DNA from: Pseudomonas sp. BSw22131
GTDB lineage: Bacteria > Pseudomonadota > Gammaproteobacteria > Pseudomonadales > Pseudomonadaceae
Assembly (NCBI RefSeq): GCF_026810445.1
Contig: NZ_CP113949.1
Location: forward strand, 1,178,001-1,242,000
Direction: 5' to 3'
Length of the DNA stretch: 64,000 nt
Below are positions 32,425 to 41,034 of this stretch, in pieces (the first letter of the stretch is position 1; each line of letters starts with the position of its first letter). The notes under the pieces were generated by a model that saw only the letters and a list, made by a program, of their open reading frames with translations, did not search any database and was not told the origin of the DNA. The translations under genes were made by a program, and so were the position numbers.

Positions 32425-34611
32425 ATGACTTCCCTCCTGCGGCGCATCACCCACCTCCCATGGCGCCGTGAATTCAACGGTTGGGCGCGCAGCGATGGCG
32501 TGACCTGGGTCTACATCTTCAAAGTCCTGATTGCGGCTTTTCTCACCTATTGGCTGGCGATGCGTCTGGAGTTGCCGCAACCGCGTACGGCGATGATCAC
32601 CGTGTTCATCGTTATGCAGCCCCAGAGCGGGCATGTATTCGCCAAGAGTTTTTATCGCCTGCTCGGCACGCTGGCGGGGTCGGTGGTGATGGTGTTGCTG
32701 ATGGCCTTGTTCGCGCAGAACAGCGAGCTGTTTCTCGGCAGCCTGACGCTCTGGGTGGGCCTATGCTGCGCCGGTGCTGCGCGTTATCGCAACTTTCGCG
32801 CCTATGGTTTTGTGCTCGCCGGCTACACCGCCGCCATGACCGGCTTACCCGCCCTGGCGCACCCGGAAACTTCGTTCATGGCGGCCATGTGGCGGGTGCT
32901 CGAAATTTCCCTCGGCATTGCCTGTTCGACACTCGTCACCGCCGCGATCCTGCCGCAAAGCGCCGGTGCGTCTATGCGCAACGCGCTGTATCAGCGCTTC
33001 GGCGTGTTCGCCGCGTTCGTCAATGATGGCCTGCGCGGTACCACGGATCCGGCGGCGTTCGAGGCCCATAACGTGCGCTTTATCGCTGAGGCCGTAGGGC
33101 TGGAAGGTTTGCGCGCGGTCACGGTGTTCGAAGACCCGCACATGCGACGGCGCAACGGTCGTCTCAATAGATTGAATAGCGAATTCATGACCCTCACCAC
33201 GCGCTTCAACGCGCTGCACCAATTGCTGGAGCGGCTGCGTAGCCGGGACGAAACGGTGGTGCTCAATGCGATAGAGCCGGGACTCAAGGCGCTGGTGGAC
33301 AGGTTGACGCCATTTGCCGACCGGCCGCTGATCGATGCGGATGCAGCGGTGTTGGCCCGCCAACTGAGTGCGTTCAAGAGCGAGCTGCCGGAACACGTGC
33401 GTTCGCTGCGCGCCGAGTTCATGAGGCATGCGCCAAGCGATGATCAGCAGCTGGATTTTCACACCGCCTACGAGCTGCTTTATCGCTTCGTCGAAGACAT
33501 GCATGACTACGCGCAAACCCATGCCTCACTGGCGGATCACAACCATGAGCGGGAAAAGTGGGTCGAACCGTTCGTGCCGAAAACCAACTGGATGGCGTGC
33601 GCGGCATCCGGCATCCGCGCCACCTTCATTCTGGGGGTGATGTCGGTCTACTGGGTGGCGACCGCCTGGCCGAGTGGCGCCACCATGACGATGGTTTCTG
33701 CGGCGACCGTCGCGCTCTCTGCGACCACGCCAAACCCGCGACGCATGGCGTTTCAGATGGCATGCGGTACGGGATTGGGGGCCGTGCTGGGCTTTTTCGA
33801 GACGTTTTTCGTGTTCCCGCAGATCGATGGTTTTGCACTGTTGTGCATGGTGCTGGCGCCGGTATTCATGCTCGGCGCCTTTCTCACCTCGCGCCCTCAG
33901 TGGGCGGGGTATGGCCTGGGTTTGTTGATCTTCTTTTGCATCGGATCGGCCCCGGACAACCTGACCGTCTACAACCCATATGCATTCATCAACGACTACA
34001 TCGCCATGGTCGTCGGCATGCTGCTGTGCGCGGCGGCGGGGGCGATCATTCTTCCGCCCAACAGTCGCTGGTTGTGGTCGCGGCTTGAGGATGACCTGCG
34101 TCGGCAAGTGGTGTTTGCGATCAGTGCGCCGCTGCGCGGCATGCGCTCGGGCTTCGAGAGCCGCACGCGTGACTTGATGCATCAAGCCTACGGTCTGGCG
34201 GCGGGGCGGCCCGAGGTGCAGCGCAGTGCGTTGCGCTGGATGTTCGTGGTGCTGGAAATCGGTCAGGCGATCATCGAGTTGCGCCGCGAGCAAACGCTGC
34301 TGCCGGTGCACCCCAGCTACGCCGAATCGCAGCACTGGCGTCAGGCGATCCGGGCCATGGGGCGCTCGCTGATCCGTCTGTTCATACAGCCCGATGGCAG
34401 CAATCTGTCGCGTAGTTTGAGGGCCGTCGACCATGCGATCAATTGCGTGGCGCATACCGATGAGCCCTTCGCGCCGCACTTCGACACCTCGCCGCTACGC
34501 CGGGTCAAAAGCCACCTGCATTTCATTCGCACCTCGCTGCTCGATCCGCAATCGCCGCTCGCCGCCTACGCCCCTCACCACGAGCCGCAAGGACTTCTGC
34601 ATGCCCCGTGA
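32425..34611 (+). CDS. FUSC-family efflux protein (AaeB/fusaric-acid-resistance-like)
   Basis: A 728-residue inner-membrane protein with two blocks of about five to six hydrophobic helices (residues 25-180 and 395-540) separated by a soluble region, the architecture of FUSC/AaeB proteins. The first block contains AMRLELPQPRTAMITVFIVM and SFYRLLGTLAGSVVMVLL, both typical. These proteins pump aromatic carboxylates or fusaric acid with an HlyD-type adaptor. The last bases overlap the DUF1656 gene by 11 bases. Confidence 0.93.
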   Translation: MTSLLRRITHLPWRREFNGWARSDGVTWVYIFKVLIAAFLTYWLAMRLELPQPRTAMITVFIVMQPQSGHVFAKSFYRLLGTLAGSVVMVLLMALFAQNSELFLGSLTLWVGLCCAGAARYRNFRAYGFVLAGYTAAMTGLPALAHPETSFMAAMWRVLEISLGIACSTLVTAAILPQSAGASMRNALYQRFGVFAAFVNDGLRGTTDPAAFEAHNVRFIAEAVGLEGLRAVTVFEDPHMRRRNGRLNRLNSEFMTLTTRFNALHQLLERLRSRDETVVLNAIEPGLKALVDRLTPFADRPLIDADAAVLARQLSAFKSELPEHVRSLRAEFMRHAPSDDQQLDFHTAYELLYRFVEDMHDYAQTHASLADHNHEREKWVEPFVPKTNWMACAASGIRATFILGVMSVYWVATAWPSGATMTMVSAATVALSATTPNPRRMAFQMACGTGLGAVLGFFETFFVFPQIDGFALLCMVLAPVFMLGAFLTSRPQWAGYGLGLLIFFCIGSAPDNLTVYNPYAFINDYIAMVVGMLLCAAAGAIILPPNSRWLWSRLEDDLRRQVVFAISAPLRGMRSGFESRTRDLMHQAYGLAAGRPEVQRSALRWMFVVLEIGQAIIELRREQTLLPVHPSYAESQHWRQAIRAMGRSLIRLFIQPDGSNLSRSLRAVDHAINCVAHTDEPFAPHFDTSPLRRVKSHLHFIRTSLLDPQSPLAAYAPHHEPQGLLHAP

Positions 34612-34801
34612 AATTGCTTTCAATGGCGTTTACATGCCCACCGTGACAGTGATGTTCGTGGTCGCGATGGTCATCGCCTGGGCATTGGATCGGCTGATGG
34701 CCGGGTTCGATCTGTACCGTTTCTTCTGGCATCCGGCGCTGCTGCGTCTGAGCCTGTTCAGCTGCATTTTTGCCGCCATGGCGCTCACTGTTTACCGTTG
34801 A
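34601..34801 (+). CDS. DUF1656 small membrane protein (AaeX-like)
   Basis: A 66-residue protein with two hydrophobic helices; its start MPREIAFNGVYMPTV is the classic DUF1656/AaeX beginning. Such proteins always sit between FUSC and HlyD genes; their role is unknown. The ATG overlaps the FUSC stop, indicating coupling. Confidence 0.92.
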   Translation: MPREIAFNGVYMPTVTVMFVVAMVIAWALDRLMAGFDLYRFFWHPALLRLSLFSCIFAAMALTVYR

Positions 34802-34816
34802 GGCTCGTTGCTTGAG

Positions 34817-35689
34817 ATGAAAAAGCTTTTCAGTCTGATCGCTACGTTGTTGGTGCTCGCGTTGGCCCTGTGGTTAGGCCGGTCGTTATGGGTTCACTAC
34901 ATGGACACGCCCTGGACCCGCGACGGACGGGTACGTGCCGACGTGATCAACGTTGCCGCTGATGTGACCGGCACCGTGGTCGATGTGCCGGTGCGTGATA
35001 ACCAGCAGGTAAAAAAGGGCGATCTGTTGATGCAGATTGATCCCGAGCACTATCAGTTGGCGGTCAAGCAGGCGCAGGCGCTGGTTGCCTCGCGCAAAGC
35101 GACGTGGGAGATGCGTAAGGTCAACGCGAGCCGCCGTGCGGACATGGACAATCTGGTGATATCGGCCGAAAGCCGGGAAGACGCCTCCAACGTCGCCAGC
35201 TCCGCTCAAGCCGATTACCAGTTGGCCCAGGCGCAACTGGAGGCCGCCGAACTCAACCTCAAACGCACCCGCGTGCTGGCCGCGGTCGATGGCTACGTCA
35301 CTAACCTCAATGTGCATCGGGGCGATTACGCGCGCATCGGCGAGGCCAAGATGGCGGTCGTCGACATGAATTCGTTCTGGGTTTATGGCTTCTTCGAGGA
35401 GACCAAGTTGCCTCACGTGAAGGTGGGCGATCCGGCAGACATGCAGCTAATGAGCGGTGAGGTCATCAAAGGCCACGTCGAAAGCATCGCCCGCGCCATC
35501 TACGACCGCGACAACCCCGAGAGCCGCGAGTTGATTGCCGACGTCAACCCGACGTTCAACTGGGTGCGACTGGCGCAGCGCGTGCCGGTACATATCCATC
35601 TGGATTCCGTACCGGCGGGCGTGGTGTTGGCGGCGGGGATCACGTGTACGGTGATTGTGAATCCTGAAACGGCCCGTTCGACGTTGTAA
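34817..35689 (+). CDS. HlyD-family efflux adaptor (AaeA-like)
   Basis: A 290-residue periplasmic membrane-fusion protein. An N-terminal anchor (about residues 4-24) is followed by the lipoyl half-motif NVAADVTGTVVDVPVRDNQQ, a short helical hairpin, the second half RTRVLAAVDGYVTNLNVHRG, and the barrel (FWVYGFFEETKLPHVKVGD). It bridges the FUSC protein to the outer-membrane channel encoded at 30756. ATG at 34817 is preferred over the in-frame TTG at 34808. Confidence 0.93.
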   Translation: MKKLFSLIATLLVLALALWLGRSLWVHYMDTPWTRDGRVRADVINVAADVTGTVVDVPVRDNQQVKKGDLLMQIDPEHYQLAVKQAQALVASRKATWEMRKVNASRRADMDNLVISAESREDASNVASSAQADYQLAQAQLEAAELNLKRTRVLAAVDGYVTNLNVHRGDYARIGEAKMAVVDMNSFWVYGFFEETKLPHVKVGDPADMQLMSGEVIKGHVESIARAIYDRDNPESRELIADVNPTFNWVRLAQRVPVHIHLDSVPAGVVLAAGITCTVIVNPETARSTL

Positions 35690-35697
35690 CGCCGGAA

Positions 35698-35789
35698 CTG
35701 TAGGCGCGCCCTTGCCCGCGATTGCAAGGTTCCGACGCTGCATTTGTATCGGATGTACTGGCCAATCGCGGGCAAGCGCGCTCCTGCAG
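35698..35789. repeat. REPIN (GCGGGCAAG type)
   Basis: The arms CTGTAGGCGCGCCCTTGCCC and CGCGGGCAAGCGCGCTCCTG face each other between the convergent HlyD and SDR genes. Same family as the copy inside the alginate operon at 42712. Confidence 0.75.
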
Positions 35790-35812
35790 GGAATAGGGGT
35801 TGGCCGGGGTTT

Positions 35813-36637
35813 TTACAGCCTGCCGTTCAGTCCGAAGCGCTTGCTCAGTATCCGATCCAGCAAGCCCTTGGGCAGCAAGCGCTCCAGCAATGGCAACGCG
35901 CGGCTGCCATTGCCGGACCTCAGCAGACGTGGCGGTTTGGCTTTTTGCACGGCCTTGAGCACGTCCTGCGCGAAATGGGCGACAGGCGTCGGGTTGTTTT
36001 GCGAGGCGTTGGCGCGGGCGAGAATGCTGTCCCGTAAAGGCCACCACGCCGAGCCCTCATGAATGACCTGCTCGGCTTCGCGCCTTGCGGTATTGGCGAA
36101 TTGTGTGTCGATGGCGCCGGGCTGCACTTCCATTACCCGGATGCCGAAGGGTGCCAGCTCAAGGCGTAGCGCCTCGTTCATCCCGTGCACGGCGGCTTTG
36201 GAAGCGCAGTAAGCGCCAGCAAAAGGTGTCACCAGCACACCCGAAACGCTGCCGATGTTGACGACCAGTCCTTTGCTGCGGCGAAGGGCCGGGAACAACG
36301 CGCGCGTCACGCCGACGATTGAGAACACGTTGGTTTCAAATTGCCTGCGGATCGCTTCCACACCGCCGTCGAGTAATGGACCGATACCGCCATAGCCTGC
36401 GTTATTGATCAGCACGTCGATTGTTGTGTTGTGCTGCTCAAGTGCAGCCACTAGCCGGTCAATCCCCGCTGCGTCATTGACGTCCAGTTCTATACCGGTA
36501 AAACCCGCTGCGCTGAGTTGGGCAACGTCTTCAGATTTACGTGCTGTGGCCCAGACGCTGTAGCCGGCCGACTTGAAAGCGTCGGCCATGGCGCGACCCA
36601 TGCCACTGGAGCAACCGGTAATGAGAACAACGGGCAT
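35813..36637 (-). CDS. Short-chain dehydrogenase/reductase
   Basis: A 274-residue classical SDR: cofactor motif TGCSSGMGRAMA, NNAGYGG, catalytic Ser in NIGSVSGVL and the YCASKAA Tyr/Lys pair. The WATARK segment after the second strand suggests NADP preference. C-terminal residues (about 240-274) are basic and may be helical. Substrate unknown. It is followed on the same strand by no gene; a small membrane-protein gene lies 48 bases upstream in the same direction. Confidence 0.88.
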   Translation of the reverse strand: MPVVLITGCSSGMGRAMADAFKSAGYSVWATARKSEDVAQLSAAGFTGIELDVNDAAGIDRLVAALEQHNTTIDVLINNAGYGGIGPLLDGGVEAIRRQFETNVFSIVGVTRALFPALRRSKGLVVNIGSVSGVLVTPFAGAYCASKAAVHGMNEALRLELAPFGIRVMEVQPGAIDTQFANTARREAEQVIHEGSAWWPLRDSILARANASQNNPTPVAHFAQDVLKAVQKAKPPRLLRSGNGSRALPLLERLLPKGLLDRILSKRFGLNGRL

Positions 36638-36685
36638 GCCGTGATTTTCCTTGCGTAGAGCGGTGTTGGAGGGGCAATCGATGCG

Positions 36686-37150
36686 TTAATCCGAAAACTT
36701 GCCCTGCAAGCGTTCGGCACGAAACTCCAGCGTTTGCGGCCGGTAGCCTGCGCGCAGTGGCGGCAGCGGCAGGCAATCCTGCCATTGACTGCCGGGCAGC
36801 AGCTCGCCCGGGCCTCGGTAGCGCGGTGCGGTGTAGGTGTCTTCAGCGAGATTGACGGTGTCGCCCGGTGTGTACGCGGCCACTTTCCAGCGCAATTCAC
36901 TCAACGCCACCTTGTTGCCGTTGTCGATCAAGACCAGCAACGGCCGACCAATCGGGCACTGCTGCGGCGCGTAGTCCATACGCAATTGCAGCCGTTCAAG
37001 GCGCTGTGCGTCGCGGCTGTCTTCCCACACCACAAACAAGGCGACCAGCCCCAGGCCCAATGCCGCCGCCAGTGAGACCGGCAACGCCTTGGCCGGATAA
37101 CGCAAAAGCAGCACAAGCCAGGTGAGCAAAAGTATGGCGCCGAAAATCAT
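36686..37150 (-). CDS. Small membrane-anchored protein of unknown function
   Basis: A 154-residue protein with two N-terminal hydrophobic helices (about residues 2-15 and 23-42: ALPVSLAAALGLGLVALFVV) and a soluble C-terminal part that contains CPIGRPLLVLIDNG and two cysteines. Sometimes annotated as a multidrug transporter, with no evidence. An alternative start at 37183 adds 11 residues; neither has a good ribosome-binding site. Probably co-transcribed with the SDR downstream. Confidence 0.7.
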   Translation of the reverse strand: MIFGAILLLTWLVLLLRYPAKALPVSLAAALGLGLVALFVVWEDSRDAQRLERLQLRMDYAPQQCPIGRPLLVLIDNGNKVALSELRWKVAAYTPGDTVNLAEDTYTAPRYRGPGELLPGSQWQDCLPLPPLRAGYRPQTLEFRAERLQGKFSD

Positions 37151-37234
37151 GGGAGTGCGTCCGAAACGGGCAGATGTGGGCATCGTACCGAAAGGGGAGA
37201 GGTAGACCAAATCTATGAGTGCACATGGGCACTG

Positions 37235-37316
37235 TTGGAGGCTTGCCCGTGAAGCTGACACCGCCAATCCCGGATAAGCGTAGCTCGGGCAGTCGATTCG
37301 CGGGCAAGTCTCCAAC
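37235..37316. repeat. REPIN (GCGGGCAAG type, diverged)
   Basis: The arms TTGGAGGCTTGCCCGTGAAG and TTCGCGGGCAAGTCTCCAAC face each other. The unit lies between the small membrane-protein gene and the alginate-operon terminator. Confidence 0.7.
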
Positions 37317-37341
37317 GCGACGACTGTTATCGGCGCAGCAC

Positions 37342-37399
37342 AAAAAAAGCCTGCGCCAGCCCTCTGCGTATGGGGTAAACGCAGAGGGTCGGCGCAGGC
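37342..37399 (-). terminator. Terminator of the alginate operon
   Basis: GCCTGCGCC pairs with GGCGCAGGC and, inside, CTCTGCGT pairs with ACGCAGAG, giving a long double-stem hairpin; on the minus strand it is followed by seven T. It lies 26 bases past the algA stop. Confidence 0.88.
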
Positions 37400-37424
37400 C
37401 GGAGTTACTCGTGGGCTGCGAGAA

Positions 37425-38879
37425 TCAGCGCGAGATGGTCTGGGTTTTTACGCCCGCCTCTACGCTGTTGTTGGAGCGGCCATAGACGTCTTCGAAGCGT
37501 TCGATGTCGTCTTCGCCCAAGTAGCTGCCTGATTGCACTTCGATGATTTCCAGCGGGATCTTGCCTGGATTGCGCAAGCGGTGGACCGAGGCGATAGGGA
37601 TATAGGTCGACTGGTTTTCGGTGAGCAGGAACACGTTTTCATCGCACGTGACCTGAGCCGTACCCGACACCACGATCCAGTGTTCGGCGCGGTGGTGGTG
37701 CATTTGCAGCGACAGGCTGGCACCCGGCTTGACCGAAATGCGCTTGACCTGGAAGCGGCCGCCCATGTCCACGGAATCGTAAGAGCCCCACGGACGATAG
37801 ACTTCGAGGTGGTTCTGGGTTTCGCTGCGGCCTTGCTCGTTCAGCGTGTTGACCATCTGCTTGACGCCCTGAACCTTGTCCTTGTGGACGATCATCATGG
37901 CGTCTTTGGTTTCGACCACGACGATGTCGTCCAGGCCGATCACCGACACCAGTTTGCCGTTGCCGTGGACCATGCAGTTGCGGCTGTCCTGCAGAATGAC
38001 ATCGCCTTTGGTGACGTTGCCGTTGGCGTCTTTGTCGTGCACGGCCCAGAGCGAAGCCCAGCAGCCGACGTCGTTCCAGCCTGCCGAGAGGGGTACTACG
38101 CAGGCGCGTTGGGTTTTTTCCATCACTGCGTAGTCGATGGAGTTGTCCGGGCACTGCGCGAAGGTGGCCTCGTCGATCTCGACGTTACTGCCTTCCCTGG
38201 TGCTGCGCTCAAGCGTCAGCAGGCAGGTGTCGTAGATGTCCGGATCGTGCTTTTTCAGTTCTTCCAGGAAGCGGCTGGCGCGGAACAGGAACATGCCGCT
38301 GTTCCAGTAGTAACCGCCTGCTTCGACGAATTCTGTGGCGCGTTGCTCGTCGGGTTTTTCGACGAATTGCGACACGCGGCTCACGCCCTCGGGCAGCAGC
38401 GCATCAGAGGTGGATTTGATATAGCCGTAGCCTGTTTCCGGTTTGGTAGCCGGGACACCGAACAGCACCATTTCGCCGCGTTCAGCGGCAACGGTAGCGA
38501 GAGCCAGCGCACGTTGCAGGGCTTTTTGGTCTTCGATGACGTGGTCGGCCGGGAGCACCAGCATCAGCTCATCGCGACCTTCGTTGGCCAGCATCATGGC
38601 GGTCAGTGCAACGGCGGGGGCCGTGTTGCGACCGAACGGCTCCATGATAATGCCTTGAGTCTCCAGCTTCAGAGCGCCCAGCTGTTCGTTGACGATGAAG
38701 CGGTGATCCTTGTTGCAGACCACGATGGGTTGCTGAATGCCTTCGAACACCAGGCGCTGCAGGGTCTGCTGGAACAGGGTGTGTTCGCCGGTCAGAGCCA
38801 GGAACTGTTTCGGGAACTGTTTACGCGAAAGCGGCCAGAGTCGGGAACCGCTGCCACCTGACAAGATCACTGGAATCAT
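37425..38879 (-). CDS. algA: Mannose-1-phosphate guanylyltransferase / mannose-6-phosphate isomerase AlgA
   Basis: A 484-residue bifunctional enzyme. The N-terminal nucleotidyltransferase has SGGSGSRLWPLSRK (about residues 7-20) and FVEKPD with the catalytic Lys; the C-terminal cupin (about 350-470) has the metal-binding pattern MHHHRAEHW and isomerase function. It turns fructose-6-phosphate into mannose-6-phosphate and mannose-1-phosphate into GDP-mannose, the first and third steps of alginate precursor synthesis. It is the last gene of the operon and is separated from algF by 278 bases, leaving room for an internal promoter. Confidence 0.97.
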   Translation of the reverse strand: MIPVILSGGSGSRLWPLSRKQFPKQFLALTGEHTLFQQTLQRLVFEGIQQPIVVCNKDHRFIVNEQLGALKLETQGIIMEPFGRNTAPAVALTAMMLANEGRDELMLVLPADHVIEDQKALQRALALATVAAERGEMVLFGVPATKPETGYGYIKSTSDALLPEGVSRVSQFVEKPDEQRATEFVEAGGYYWNSGMFLFRASRFLEELKKHDPDIYDTCLLTLERSTREGSNVEIDEATFAQCPDNSIDYAVMEKTQRACVVPLSAGWNDVGCWASLWAVHDKDANGNVTKGDVILQDSRNCMVHGNGKLVSVIGLDDIVVVETKDAMMIVHKDKVQGVKQMVNTLNEQGRSETQNHLEVYRPWGSYDSVDMGGRFQVKRISVKPGASLSLQMHHHRAEHWIVVSGTAQVTCDENVFLLTENQSTYIPIASVHRLRNPGKIPLEIIEVQSGSYLGEDDIERFEDVYGRSNNSVEAGVKTQTISR

Positions 38880-39157
38880 TTTGTTTCTCCAATAGCAAAA
38901 GCGTTCGAATGGGCTGTACGTCGGTCTGTCGTTTCGTCTTGCTTATTGTTGTCCTGCATCGGTCGGCGCCCTCTTGGCAACAAGGCCTGGCATCGACCGT
39001 ATATATCGCTTCTGCCGAAGGCCTAAACCTGAGATCGAGGTGTGTCTGAATCACCTCGTTGACTGGTTTACTGCCGCTTCGCGCCAGATCGTGGGCAAGC
39101 CCTACTCCTCCGGCCTCCGGCCAGAATCAGAAGCCGTCTGCCAGAATCAGAAATCGC
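38880..39157. other. algF-algA intergenic region with a short direct repeat
   Basis: A 278-base gap, large for this operon. It contains the direct repeat CCAGAATCAGAA at 39121-39132 and 39141-39152 (20-base period) and a single REP-like arm near 39085-39110. No coding frame. A promoter for algA here is possible but none is obvious. Confidence 0.5.
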
Positions 39158-39835
39158 TTATCGAGTCGCTGTCGGGCGCTTTACCCAGACTGGCGACAGG
39201 CTGGTGCCGCTGCCGGTGACATACAGCACGGCGGCTTCGCCACGCTCCAGTGCAACAGGCTTGACGTCGCTGACTTTCTTGTCGCCTTCGTACAGGGCCA
39301 GGCTGACCTTGACCGGGTTGATTTCGCGCTCGCCGGTGCCTTTGGATTTAACGGCTTCCACGACATTGGTCTTGCCGTCAGCGGTTTTCAGGGTCAGTGA
39401 CTTGTCGCTGAGGTTTTGCAAACGCACCAGGGACTTCTGCTTGTTCTTGAACGGTGGTTCTTCGATCAACTGCGGAGCGCCCGCAGTGTTGTTGACGATG
39501 GTGTAGTAGTGATCACCCGCCAGTTTCACCGGCAGCGTCTGGCTGCCGATCTTGGCGCTGTAATCGCCTTGTGGCATGAAGCTGAAGTCACTGCTGGCCA
39601 GTGGGCCGACTTCGCTTAAGTTGGTGTTGCCGACGCTGGCGCTGACTTCAGCGTTGCTGGCGTTGTAGATACGCACAAAGGTCGAGCCTTTCGGTGCAGT
39701 GGGGCCGTAAAGCGCGGAGTCACCGGCAAATGCGTGCAGTGACACGAAGCCCAGGCTGGCCGCCAGGACACAGGTTTTGAGCAGGCTGCTTTTGTTTTTG
39801 CGAGCAGTCGTGTGAGCTGGGTGCTGTAAGGTCAT
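39158..39835 (-). CDS. algF: Alginate O-acetylation protein AlgF
   Basis: A 225-residue periplasmic protein. A signal peptide ends at LHAFAG (about residue 37); the mature part contains GSTFVRIYNASNAEVSASVG and two beta-sandwich-like halves. AlgF is required with AlgI and AlgJ for acetylation of mannuronate and probably relays acetyl groups; it has no known catalytic motif. The ATG at 39835 follows GAGAGGA; the algJ stop is 13 bases upstream. Confidence 0.95.
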   Translation of the reverse strand: MTLQHPAHTTARKNKSSLLKTCVLAASLGFVSLHAFAGDSALYGPTAPKGSTFVRIYNASNAEVSASVGNTNLSEVGPLASSDFSFMPQGDYSAKIGSQTLPVKLAGDHYYTIVNNTAGAPQLIEEPPFKNKQKSLVRLQNLSDKSLTLKTADGKTNVVEAVKSKGTGEREINPVKVSLALYEGDKKVSDVKPVALERGEAAVLYVTGSGTSLSPVWVKRPTATR

Positions 39836-39848
39836 TTGGGTAGTCCTC

Positions 39849-41024
39849 TCAGTTTTGCGCCCGGCTGGGCGACTCGGAGTTAGCGGCGTTTTGCGCCAGA
39901 TTTTGTTGCGGATCACGCGCCTTTTTCAGTTCGGCGATCCACTTCGGATCGAACTCGCCAAGGTCGTTGTGAGCAGGCAGGTAGCGCTCCGGGAATTCCC
40001 AGATCAGCACCTGCGGCGGGCTGCTTTTGAAGGCGTCGGTCTGCAGATACTTGAGCATCGGCAAGATCGGGCCATGGCCGTCTTCGGCATAGTTGACGAC
40101 GTCACTGTGCAGCGCCTGTTTGAGGGCGCCTGCGAAGTTCCAGTTTGGGTTGGCGCTGTAGCTGGTGCCTACCAGACCGACTGCCACCTGGTTGTCGGCA
40201 AACAGTGCATCGCCGCTGTCCGTCTGTGTCTCGGCAGGGTTGGTGCTGCGCTGTTGCAGCTCATCGGGCTTGGGCAGCAGGTTGGTGAACAGCGGGTCCA
40301 GCGGCAGGAAGTTGGTCAGGTCACCCTTGTACGGTTCCGCTGCCTTGGCTTCGGTGACGAAGGTCTGCGGATCGCCATCTATCGGCGTCTTGGCAGCAAT
40401 CGCTGCCCCCAGTTGCTGCGCGACCACTTCGGCGCCCATCGGGGTCCAGTGAGTGTCGGTGCGCAGGAACACCTGACCGTTGTTTTTTGCGGTTTCCAGT
40501 GGCGCGAGCAGATCGGGGGCAAAGATGCCGGCCTGACTCACTTGCGCATGGAATTGTTGATACAGATCGGTGTGCAGCGTTGCCGGCGTGTTGCGGCCGA
40601 TGTGCTCCGGATAAAGACGGGTCTTGGCCGGAATGATCGCCAGCACCAGTTCAGTGCCTTGTGTCTTCAACTGGTCGCGTACGCCCTGGATCAACGCCAG
40701 ATTGTCCGCTTCATTCTGTTCGCTGTTGGCCACTGCATCGAACTCTTCGTCGGTGTAGAGCCACTGGTCTTTGCCCAGCACCACGCCGGGACGGCCTTCG
40801 TTGAACAGCTTGTAATCCATCGCAGCCCAGAGGTTGGTGCCCAGACGCTTGATCGGAAACTCTTCGTCGTAGTGGGTCTCGACCGCTTTGGTCCAGCGGC
40901 CGTTGAGGACCGTGGTTTCCTGCGACGTCGAGAAGCCGCTGAAACTGCGCAGCGACCAGATTCCCAGTGCCAGCAGGACCGCCAGAAACAGCGCGATGTA
41001 GAGGATTCGTAATGAACGGGTCAT
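39849..41024 (-). CDS. algJ: Alginate O-acetyltransferase AlgJ
   Basis: A 391-residue inner-membrane-anchored periplasmic protein of the SGNH-like AlgX/AlgJ group. An N-terminal anchor spans about residues 7-24. The catalytic set is intact: Asp190 and His192 in RTDTHWTPMG and Ser288 in VGTSYS, the same numbering as in P. aeruginosa AlgJ. It moves acetyl groups delivered by AlgI. It lies 10 bases after algI and 13 before algF. Confidence 0.96.
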   Translation of the reverse strand: MTRSLRILYIALFLAVLLALGIWSLRSFSGFSTSQETTVLNGRWTKAVETHYDEEFPIKRLGTNLWAAMDYKLFNEGRPGVVLGKDQWLYTDEEFDAVANSEQNEADNLALIQGVRDQLKTQGTELVLAIIPAKTRLYPEHIGRNTPATLHTDLYQQFHAQVSQAGIFAPDLLAPLETAKNNGQVFLRTDTHWTPMGAEVVAQQLGAAIAAKTPIDGDPQTFVTEAKAAEPYKGDLTNFLPLDPLFTNLLPKPDELQQRSTNPAETQTDSGDALFADNQVAVGLVGTSYSANPNWNFAGALKQALHSDVVNYAEDGHGPILPMLKYLQTDAFKSSPPQVLIWEFPERYLPAHNDLGEFDPKWIAELKKARDPQQNLAQNAANSESPSRAQN

Positions 41025-41034
41025 GTCAGGCTCC

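Noticed and set aside
37533..38861. 442-residue plus-strand frame opposite algA
   Set aside because: It is the antisense shadow of algA in GC-rich DNA, has no ribosome-binding site or recognisable motifs, and covers exactly the coding gene.
39121..39152. Two 12-base direct repeats considered as a CRISPR-like array
   Set aside because: Only two short copies with an 8-base spacer, no cas genes in the window.
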